From Bin5 sp965221345 (GTDB lineage Bacteria > Chloroflexota > Anaerolineae > Caldilineales > Caldilineaceae): a stretch of 64,000 nucleotides of DNA. Within the stretch, counting starts at the first letter, position 1. Every line of letters begins with the position of its first letter. The stretch spans positions 124,001 to 188,000 of the forward strand of contig CBDCSD010000002.1 in NCBI GenBank assembly GCA_965221345.1, in the 5' to 3' direction. Positions 8,566 through 15,102 of the stretch are shown here, piece by piece. Both the position numbers and the translations under genes were made by a program. The notes under the pieces are model-generated. The model had not been told where the DNA came from and ran no database searches. It saw nothing but the letters and a program-made list of their open reading frames with translations.

Positions 8566-9603
8566 AGATTCATGTTTTTTGTGTGATTCAAGAAACGTCT
8601 TTCCGATCTTGTCTTCTAGTCTTGCCAAAACAGACATTGTCGTGATTGTGTCGATGCTGGGTCTGGTGGAGAGCAATGCAACCGTGATTTGCACTAGGGA
8701 GATTGCGGTGGAGTGTCCAGGGTCCGCTAATCCTGCTGTGCTGGCACTGACTAGAAGCATCCTCTTCTCATCTTGATTCAGCCCCAGCCTAAAGTACATT
8801 CCATGTGAATTTGCGTGCACGTTGTCGCTGGCCATTCTGTAGTAAGGTCTAAGATGATCCAGTTGCGTTCTCTTTTCTATCGCTAGGAATGAGGGGTGCT
8901 CGCCACCCAAAGCTTCTGTTGCCCAACCGTAATCCGACTTAAACTTTCTTCCAAACCTTTCGACAAGGGTGTCTCGGCGTGATTTCAAGGCCTCCAATTC
9001 TTGTTTGGGAATTTCTTCGGCATCGATTCGGCCTTGGACTCTTGCTTGAGCACAAGCCAACTTGTACTGTTGTATGATCTCGTGTAGCAAGTACCTCTCG
9101 GCTAGTTCTTGTCCATTCTCCCTGATGAAGCCACCCACCACCGCAATTTCGTGGAGGGAACGCCATCGTGCATAGGCGTCGTCTGCAAACCCTGACCTAA
9201 GGAGAGATAAAACTGCGAAAGAGGTATGGCTGGCTCGTGCCTGTAATCTGACAAGGGATTCAAACACAAAATCATTTGACTTTGCTGCATCCCCGCGATG
9301 CTTTTTGTTGAACTCCATACCTACCTCACGGGCTATCTGGATCAATACTTCCAGTTTTCGTATTGGCAAGCCCCAAAGATTTTCTAGGTTTCGTTCGAAT
9401 TGCCGCCTATCCTTTTCTGTTGCTTTCAGTTTATCTGGGGCTTTTTTCAAAATAGTTTTCAAGATGCTTTCTGACATCTCATCAACAACCTCATCGACAA
9501 ATTCAGTATATTTTTTCTGAAATGCTTGTCGTTCCTCCTTGGTTTCGCATATTGACAACATTTCCGAATATTTTGAATCAAAGGCTTCTTGAATTCCATA
9601 CAT
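8563..9603 (-). CDS. DUF5677 domain-containing protein
   Basis: 346 residues, mostly helical. Residues about 1-80 are charged and look like coiled coil (EERQAFQKKYTEFVDEVVDE). The middle carries the pattern of the DUF5677 family (SLLRSGFADDAYARWRSLHE, then IRENGQELAERYLLHE), and a conserved YRMASDNVHANSHG follows. The biochemical role of the family is unknown; members often occur in mobile and defence-rich regions. The stop codon is formed by the terminal TGA of IS3-derived copy D, so the original C-terminus may have been cut. The start lies only about 35 bp from the left tip of copy E. Lower GC than the core genes points to recent acquisition. Confidence 0.75.
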   Translation of the reverse strand: MYGIQEAFDSKYSEMLSICETKEERQAFQKKYTEFVDEVVDEMSESILKTILKKAPDKLKATEKDRRQFERNLENLWGLPIRKLEVLIQIAREVGMEFNKKHRGDAAKSNDFVFESLVRLQARASHTSFAVLSLLRSGFADDAYARWRSLHEIAVVGGFIRENGQELAERYLLHEIIQQYKLACAQARVQGRIDAEEIPKQELEALKSRRDTLVERFGRKFKSDYGWATEALGGEHPSFLAIEKRTQLDHLRPYYRMASDNVHANSHGMYFRLGLNQDEKRMLLVSASTAGLADPGHSTAISLVQITVALLSTRPSIDTITTMSVLARLEDKIGKTFLESHKKHES

Positions 9604-9638
9604 TTTGCAGATATCCTCTATGTTTGGGGTTTATGTGG

Positions 9639-10260
9639 TGAACTGGGCCCCAAAAACTGGACCACTAGCTAAGGTGTAAAATAGAGCAAATCACCAAGCC
9701 TGTGGAGGGGCAGTATGATGGTCAAGAGACGGCGGCGGCACACTGCTGCCTACAAGCTCCGGGTTGCCTTGGACGCGCTTGAAGCCAGCAAGCCGATTAG
9801 CCCGTTATCCAGCGAACACGAAATTCATGCCAACCCGATTCGAACCTGGAAACGGCAACCTCTGGAAGATAGGCCCAGCGTCAATCGCTCAGCACGGCTC
9901 GGCCCAAGATCTTCAACACCCACCAGGGCGCACAGTTCACAGCCGATGCCTTCACCACCTGCCTGCTCGCAGCCAACATTCAAGTCAGCATCGATGGCCG
10001 CGCCCTCGACAACGTCTTCTGCGAACGCTTATGGCGCAGCGTCAAATACGAGAACATCTATCTCAACCAGTATGACACAGTGCGTCAGCTGCAAACTGGG
10101 TTGACCGCATACTTCGACTTCTACAACCATGAGAGACCGCGTCAAAGTCTCAACTATCGCACACCGGCTGAAGAGCACTTCGTGCTCTGATCAGAGCCGA
10201 CCGCATCCGTCTGGATGCACCTTATTTTTCCCGTTTCGTGGTCCAGACATTGGGACCCAC
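9639..10260 (+). mobile_element. IS3-family element, copy E (both ends, deletion class 2)
   Basis: The longest copy, about 620 bp, from TGAACTGGGCCCCAAAAACT to CAGACATTGGGACCCAC. It keeps most of OrfA and the C-terminal third of the DDE transposase but lacks everything between, so it is defective. The OrfA-to-DDE join (GGCCCAGCGTCAATCGCTCA followed by the PKIFNTHQGAQFT codons) also occurs in copy F. IS3 elements normally make OrfAB by -1 frameshifting; that is not possible here. Confidence 0.85.
9715..10190 (+). pseudogene. IS3-family transposase, OrfA/OrfB deletion remnant
   Basis: The OrfA start reads MVKRRRRHTAAYKLRVALDA and keeps the helix-turn-helix and leucine-zipper lead (SSEHEIHANPIRTWKRQ). 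After the internal deletion another frame resumes in the catalytic domain with FNTHQGAQFTADAFT, where the D of the usual NTDQGSQFTS is replaced by H, and continues to the typical IS3 end YFDFYNHERPRQSLNYRTPA with a stop at 10188-10190. The first catalytic Asp is deleted and the second is changed, so this copy cannot be active. Confidence 0.85.
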
Positions 10261-10440
10261 AATATAAGGCTGAGTTCTTAAGTCCAGGATGAAAGCAGAT
10301 GCATCTTCCGATCTCCTAAGGGCAACCAATGTGAAGCAACTCATGTGGACCCCTCCTTTTTTCTAACTGCAAGCCAGCATCCCCCAGCAGTGCCGCGCCA
10401 TCATTAACCAGATTCCACCTCCCGTCTTCTCTACCCCAAA

Positions 10441-11700
10441 TCAGGCCTCCTCAAACAGGCGCCCAACTTCACCCTTGCCAACGAACTGTGACAACAGGCG
10501 ATAATTATTGTGCGCATACCGGACGCGGCCTGCGGCTACCGCCATATGTACTGCCGCCTGCTGCGAAAGCTCATAGACCGCCATCGGTGTCGGGTTCACA
10601 CTCGCCGCACTTGACTCCCACAACTCCGCCGGGATAAGCGCGTTTTCCGCCATTTCATCGGCCTCTTTCTCTATTCTGCTTGCCTCCTTCAGATTCGGGT
10701 CATCAACCTCCATCCGGCCTGATTCCTTCAGATCCAGATCATCGAAAAACACGGCGTTCCCGTTGTCCTCCAAATGGAGACTCACATGCGCCAGCTCGTG
10801 CATTAATGTGAACCAGAAGTTGTCGATGCGGTCGTAGCGCAACGTCAGCCCGATCACAGGCCGACCACTGCCGAGACGCAGTACCGCCCCATCCAGGTAG
10901 GTATTCTTGAGGTGTTTCTCGACGACGAGAGCTATGCCGTGGTTTGCCAGATGTTCTCGCGCCTTAAGAGGGCCGTCCGCGGTGGTACTGCATCGGGCGA
11001 CTTCGCGCATGAACTCTCTGTCCACGATCCCAGGCACATAGTCACTCTGCGGCGCATTCTCGTTTGCGTTGCCTAGCACGTGCAAGCACCAGGCCCAGAG
11101 CGCGTAGTGATTCGTCTTGGCGTTCATGCGGCGATGGCCGTTCTCGCGTAAGAGTGCAGGCGTCATTACGCCCTGGCCGCCTGCCCGATCCTCCAGTTTC
11201 CCGTACATTTCCTCTGCGTAATCCCGAAGATTGGATCGGTGGTCAAGCCATTTGCGATTTACCATCTCTCTCCATGGAAAACGCCGCAACTCATCAGCCG
11301 TGGGAGCAGGGCCAAACGTCGCGCCCGGCTTCTTCAGCAGCGCATCAGCTGGAACGCCGAGGTGCTCATGCAGCGCCCGCGCCATCGACATCGTCAACTC
11401 TCTCTTGCCCGACAGAACCTCGGATACCTTCGCCCGACTGCCAATTAGAGGGACCAGGTCACGCTGCGTCAGGTCGGCCTGCTCCATGCGAAACTTGATC
11501 GCCGAAATCGGATCGGGGAATTCGCTCTCAACTGTCGCAGCTTCATACGCCTTCACCGCCTCTACAAGAGCATCCAGCTCGCGGTCTTCGGGCGATCCCT
11601 CAACCGCACCGAGAATCTCGATGATTCGTGATACTGCCTTCTTGTGCTCCTCCTCTGTACGAATTGGAGTAATGAAATCTCCTGCATCCCTTTTGGTCAT
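10441..11700 (-). CDS. higA: HigA-type antitoxin fused to an ImmA/IrrE-type metallopeptidase
   Basis: 419 residues from MTKRDAGDF. The N-terminal part holds a Cro/C1-type helix-turn-helix (IKFRMEQADLTQRDLVPLIG then SRAKVSEVLSGKRELT). The C-terminal half is an ImmA/IrrE peptidase with zinc motif MHELAHVSLH (HExxH). It follows the HigB-type toxin gene by 37 bp, the usual toxin-first higBA order. By family the HTH domain would bind its own promoter and neutralise HigB; the peptidase domain could cleave a repressor, as ImmA does in ICEBs1. Open frame extends 33 codons upstream but overlaps the toxin stop region, so the ATG at 11700, behind a run AGGGGG, is preferred. Confidence 0.85.
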   Translation of the reverse strand: MTKRDAGDFITPIRTEEEHKKAVSRIIEILGAVEGSPEDRELDALVEAVKAYEAATVESEFPDPISAIKFRMEQADLTQRDLVPLIGSRAKVSEVLSGKRELTMSMARALHEHLGVPADALLKKPGATFGPAPTADELRRFPWREMVNRKWLDHRSNLRDYAEEMYGKLEDRAGGQGVMTPALLRENGHRRMNAKTNHYALWAWCLHVLGNANENAPQSDYVPGIVDREFMREVARCSTTADGPLKAREHLANHGIALVVEKHLKNTYLDGAVLRLGSGRPVIGLTLRYDRIDNFWFTLMHELAHVSLHLEDNGNAVFFDDLDLKESGRMEVDDPNLKEASRIEKEADEMAENALIPAELWESSAASVNPTPMAVYELSQQAAVHMAVAAGRVRYAHNNYRLLSQFVGKGEVGRLFEEA

Positions 11701-11737
11701 CTGATTGCCCCCTTGTTCAACTGATTCGTGGCCCGGT

Positions 11738-12031
11738 TCACGCCCCCCTCGCATTGAACTCGTCGTACTCAGCGTGCGTGCCGAAGAATATTGCGACAAC
11801 GATGCCCTTGCGATAATCGATCTGAACGATCAGCCTGTAACGATTTCCTTTGACTCTGAAGACCACCCGGTTGTCTGGCAGAATGCTTGCCCTGGCATAT
11901 AGTTTCCGCAACGCCTCTGGGTTCTCCCAGCTACCGCTTCTCACTTCATGGCGCCAATTCGTGAGCCAGTCGCGGGCATCGGCGTGTTTCCTCTTTGCCC
12001 TATCGATAACCGGCTCGTTGATGAGATCCAT
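11738..12031 (-). CDS. higB: HigB-family mRNA-cleaving toxin
   Basis: 98 residues starting MDLINEPVIDRAKRKHADAR. It matches the HigB toxin pattern: W-rich N-terminal helix (ARDWLTNWRHEV), VVFRVKGNRYRLIVQIDYRKGIVV in the beta-sheet core, and the end FFGTHAEYDEF. These RelE-fold toxins cleave mRNA on the ribosome. GGGG lies about 8 bases before the ATG. The antitoxin gene follows on the same strand. The AT-rich stretch 12050-12200 upstream is the likely operator/promoter region, but I cannot mark a definite site. Confidence 0.88.
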   Translation of the reverse strand: MDLINEPVIDRAKRKHADARDWLTNWRHEVRSGSWENPEALRKLYARASILPDNRVVFRVKGNRYRLIVQIDYRKGIVVAIFFGTHAEYDEFNARGA

Positions 12032-12267
12032 AACAATCCCCAATAATGGCACGGTAAATCAATACAGACAGTAGCATAGACCCCCAACTAGCCAACAAGA
12101 TCCATATTAAATTGGCGAAGTATCGAAAATAGTACATTGCTCCCATTTTACTATCTCTTTACGAATAATACTAATCGGAAAGGGATGCAGACACTTCAAG
12201 GTCCGTTAAGCTCTCGACCTCAGTATTCGGAATCGAAGCCGACGCCACTTAAAGGTTGCCTGTGGAC

Positions 12268-12600
12268 ATTTAGCTAGACCAAAAAACCGGACCTCAATTC
12301 TTGGTGTATAATGTAAGAGAACACCAACCATGTCGGGGCCCAGTTCAATGGCCAGGAAACGACGACAATACAAGGAAGCCAGCAAGTTCCTGTGTGCCCT
12401 GAAAACGCCAGCAGGCACCAAAACAGTCAGCCACTTACCCACTAAACTCGATCTTCATGCCAACCCGACCCGAACCCGAAAACGACATCTCCCGAAAGAC
12501 GGGCCCAGCGCCAAGCTCTCAGCATGGCCCAGCCCAGCATCTCCAACCCCCACCACAACCCGCGCCACGTCACCCACCTCAGCGCCTTCAGCCTGAAGCC
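12268..12600 (+). mobile_element. IS3-family remnant, copy F (deletion class 2, badly decayed)
   Basis: It starts with a worn left tip (AGACCAAAAAACCGGACCTC) and a TGGTGTATAAT stretch as in the other copies. An OrfA frame follows (MARKRRQYKEASKFLCALK, KLDLHANPTRTRKRHL). It then joins the DDE-coding part at the same place as copy E: GGGCCCAGCGCCAAGCTCTC leads into AGCATCTCCAACCCCCACCA. The right end is absent; the limit is approximate. Confidence 0.65.
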
Positions 12601-12696
12601 CGCGAAAACATTACCTCAATCGCAAATCAACCCCCAAGAACCCACCCAACAGACCCAACAACACACCAGGAAATCCGCCAAAAAAAAGAAAACCCG

Positions 12697-12756
12697 TCGA
12701 CTTAGATCGACCTGGATCGACCTGGATCGACTTACATCGACTTGCTTCGATTCTGC
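12697..12756. repeat. 10-bp tandem repeat, about 6 units
   Basis: Units of TCGACYTRGA: TCGACTTAGA, TCGACCTGGA (twice), TCGACTTACA, TCGACTTGCT, TCGATTCTGC. The period of 10 puts every unit on one face of the helix. It lies 10 bp upstream of the -35 box of the terminase small-subunit gene. It may be a recognition site for the small terminase protein or another DNA-binding protein; this is a positional inference. Confidence 0.8.
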
Positions 12757-12765
12757 CCAACCCCC

Positions 12766-12794
12766 TTGAAAAGCCCGATCATATGTGCTATAAT
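12766..12794 (+). promoter_or_regulatory. Sigma-70-type promoter of the terminase genes, predicting a leaderless mRNA
   Basis: -35 TTGAAA at 12766-12771, a 17-bp spacer and a perfect -10 TATAAT at 12789-12794. Transcription would start about 7 bases later, at 12801, which is the first base of the ATG. There is no Shine-Dalgarno sequence before that ATG, fitting a leaderless transcript. Confidence 0.7.
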
Positions 12795-12800
12795 TAAGTA

Positions 12801-13334
12801 ATGACAGATGATTCCTCCCCCAAATCCTGGCACCAGCAGCCCGACGAACCACCCGACTGGTTCAACCGCTTCCACACCTACCTCACCTTAGGCCCGTCCC
12901 GTACCCTAACTGCTGCTTATCGCGAGTGGGCAAACAGTAAAGGTAGCCCCTCTAGCACCGCCAGCCAGCAGTACAACAAATGGAACTGGAAAGAACGCGC
13001 CCTAGCCTACGACCAGGCCAACCGCGAAGAAAAGGCCGCCTTCGAAGCCGCCCGCGCCGCCGAAGCTCGTGAACGCCGCATACGCAAGAATAACAAAATC
13101 CTCGAGGCCGCCGCCGCCGCCCTTGACACCGCAGACTTGGAAAATCTCTCCACCGAGGAAGCCCGCGCCCTCCTCCCTTCCCTCCGCCTACTCTATGCCA
13201 CCACGGCCGAACTCCAACGCCGCGAACTCCAATCAACCCAGGACCACGACCAGCTCCCCTCTTCCAGCGGCTGGCCGGTCCTCGACCCGGAAGCAGAGAA
13301 AATCCTCGACCGCTTTTATGCCGATGAAGAATAA
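12801..13334 (+). CDS. Putative phage terminase small subunit
   Basis: 177 residues. There is no strong signature. The N-terminal part has a helix-turn-helix-like region (LGPSRTLTAAYREWANSKGS, then QYNKWNWKERALAYDQ) of the kind seen in small terminases that recognise pac/cos DNA. A long charged helix rich in Ala/Glu/Arg follows (about 75-115). It overlaps the large-subunit start by 17 bp, so translation is likely coupled, and this adjacency is the main argument for the call. Codons end heavily in C, unlike the AT-rich island genes to the left and the fdh genes to the right, so this pair came from another source. Confidence 0.65.
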   Translation: MTDDSSPKSWHQQPDEPPDWFNRFHTYLTLGPSRTLTAAYREWANSKGSPSSTASQQYNKWNWKERALAYDQANREEKAAFEAARAAEARERRIRKNNKILEAAAAALDTADLENLSTEEARALLPSLRLLYATTAELQRRELQSTQDHDQLPSSSGWPVLDPEAEKILDRFYADEE

Positions 13335-14706
13335 ACAAAAAATACGAAAACTTGCCGGCCTCGAAAGAGCCGCCCACTCTCTCGACTTTTCACCCCAGCA
13401 GCTCATAAACTTCGTATCCGCCGGCTACTTCCCCCAGCCCAAACAGCTCGATTTCCATGCCGCCGCCCGCCTCTGCGACCTCCCCGACGGCCCCTCCCAA
13501 ATCGGCTTCGGCGGCGCTCGCGGCCCCGGCAAATCCCACGCTTCCTTCGCCCAGCTCGCGCTCGACGACTGCCGCCGCATCCCCGGCCTCAAAGCCCTCT
13601 ACCTCCGCCTCTCCGCCAAACAGGCCCGCGAACAGTCCGACGACCTCCGCCGCATAGTCTTGAGAAGGGTCCCACACCGGTACATCAGATCCGAAGGCCT
13701 CGTCACCTTCCCCAACGATTCCCGCATCGTCATCGGCCACTTCCGCACCGAAAACGACGTCGACCAGTACCTCGGCCTCGAATACGACGTCATCCTCGTC
13801 GAGGAAGCCACCACCCTTTCCGATACCAAATACCGCGCCCTGCGCGACTCCAACCGCACCAGCAAAGACTTCCGCCCCCGTATCTACACCACCGCCAACC
13901 CCGGCGGCATCGGCCACGTCTGGTACAAAAATCGCTTCGTCGACCCCTTTCGCAATCGCGAGGAAGCCGACACCCGCTTCATCCCCGCCACCATCGAAGA
14001 CAATTCAGTCATCGACCCCGACTACCAACGCAAACTCGAAGAAAACTCCGGCTGGAAACTACGCGCCCACCGCTACGGCGACTGGGAGATCGCGGCCGGC
14101 CAGTTCCTCGACAGCTTCCGCTACGACCAACACGTAATCGAACCATTCCCCACACCCCCCGAATGGCACTACTTCCTGGGCATGGACTACGGCTACAAAC
14201 ACCCAACCGTCTTCCTCCTGATGGCCGTAGACGGCGACGACAACATCTACGTCATTGATGAACACGTCCAGAACGGCTGGTTGCCCCAACAGCACGCCGC
14301 CGCCGTCAAGGCAATGGTCGAAAGAAACGGCGCGCCCCGTGAAGCCCTGTGGCACATATATTCCGGTCCCGACATCTTCGCCCAAAGATCAGAGCTCACC
14401 ATTGCCGATCACTACAACAATGAGGATCTCTATTTCAATAAGGCCGAAACCGACCGCATCCAGGGTGCAAACGAAGTCCGCACCCGCCTGGGCAACGTCG
14501 ACATGGGCATCCCACCTTCCCTCTTCATCTTCAACCGCTGCCGCCGCCTCATCGAATGCCTGCCCAACTTGCAGAACGACCCCAAAAACCCTGAAGACGT
14601 GCTCAAAGTGAACGTAAACGAAGAGGGCATCGGCGGCGACGACACCTACGACGCCCTCCGCTACGCCGTCACTACGCACGTGTCAGGCAGATTGGCATTC
14701 GCATGA
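13318..14706 (+). CDS. Phage terminase large subunit (packaging ATPase/nuclease)
   Basis: 462 residues. Walker A GGARGPGKS is at 65-73, Walker B DVILVEEAT at 157-165 and the coupling motif TTANPGG at 191-197. The RNase-H-like nuclease begins at FLGMDYGYKHPT (Asp290) and has a late acidic motif GGDDTYDALRY near the end. Together these are the full parts of a TerL that pumps and cuts DNA into procapsids. The frame is open further upstream, but that Pro-rich part overlaps the small subunit out of frame, so the start is MPMKNKQ at 13318 (or Met3). No portal, capsid or tail genes follow: 400 bp without genes, then the formate dehydrogenase operon. It is thus a terminase pair without a phage. Confidence 0.88.
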   Translation: MPMKNKQKIRKLAGLERAAHSLDFSPQQLINFVSAGYFPQPKQLDFHAAARLCDLPDGPSQIGFGGARGPGKSHASFAQLALDDCRRIPGLKALYLRLSAKQAREQSDDLRRIVLRRVPHRYIRSEGLVTFPNDSRIVIGHFRTENDVDQYLGLEYDVILVEEATTLSDTKYRALRDSNRTSKDFRPRIYTTANPGGIGHVWYKNRFVDPFRNREEADTRFIPATIEDNSVIDPDYQRKLEENSGWKLRAHRYGDWEIAAGQFLDSFRYDQHVIEPFPTPPEWHYFLGMDYGYKHPTVFLLMAVDGDDNIYVIDEHVQNGWLPQQHAAAVKAMVERNGAPREALWHIYSGPDIFAQRSELTIADHYNNEDLYFNKAETDRIQGANEVRTRLGNVDMGIPPSLFIFNRCRRLIECLPNLQNDPKNPEDVLKVNVNEEGIGGDDTYDALRYAVTTHVSGRLAFA

Positions 14707-15102
14707 GCCGCAACCCTTGCCCCCATCAATCAAACCGAAACAAAGTGCTCTCTCTATCCTCACCTCTCTTCACTCTCTCTCCGTTCGATGGGCGGTCGGC
14801 CGCATGCGGCCTCCCTTGGGCGCCCACATCGCAAAGCAAACCACCGAGAACCGTGCAATTCATAGCGCGCGGCCGTAAATTCAAATGGTCTCTGGCGACT
14901 GGAGGGCCCTTTCTTGGCCGCAAAAATAAAGACAATCGCTGGGGCGCCCCTTGCGGTTGCCCTTCGTGGGCTGTTCCGCAGGTGGCATCTGGATGCTTCT
15001 GCTTGGCGGTGATAATGTGCGGCAGTTGGGATTACGGCGATGAACTGTTAGAATTTAACGCACTTTCCATGTGATCGATCACGTGATTCAGCGCAACAGG
15101 CC
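14707..15102. other. Intergenic region between the terminase and formate dehydrogenase genes
   Basis: About 400 bp. A 123-codon open frame on the + strand (14703-15074) has no protein-like composition and I do not accept it. The GC-rich stretch around 14935-14990 (GGCGCCCC, GCCCTTCGTGGGC) can fold but shows no T-run. Near the right end is the palindrome at 15071-15082. This region must contain the fdh promoter. Confidence 0.6.
15071..15082. promoter_or_regulatory. Palindromic candidate operator before the formate dehydrogenase operon
   Basis: GTGATCGATCAC is a perfect 12-bp palindrome, set in TGTGATCGATCACGTGA, 20 bp before the ATG of the first fdh gene. The TGTGA half site recalls CRP/FNR-family operators, but the 4-bp centre is shorter than their usual 6 bp (CRP) spacing. 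Regulator unknown. Confidence 0.4.

Noticed and set aside
12600..12800. CRISPR array in the repeat-rich stretch before the terminase genes
   Set aside because: The units are 10 bp, directly adjacent and without spacers; no cas genes are present.
13069..13317. N-terminal extension of the large terminase subunit
   Set aside because: It is Pro/Ser-rich and overlaps the small-subunit gene out of frame; motif spacing fits a start at 13318.
14703..15074. 123-codon open frame after the terminase
   Set aside because: Composition (many Ser, Pro, Cys, no domain, no ribosome site) looks like chance coding in GC-rich intergenic DNA.
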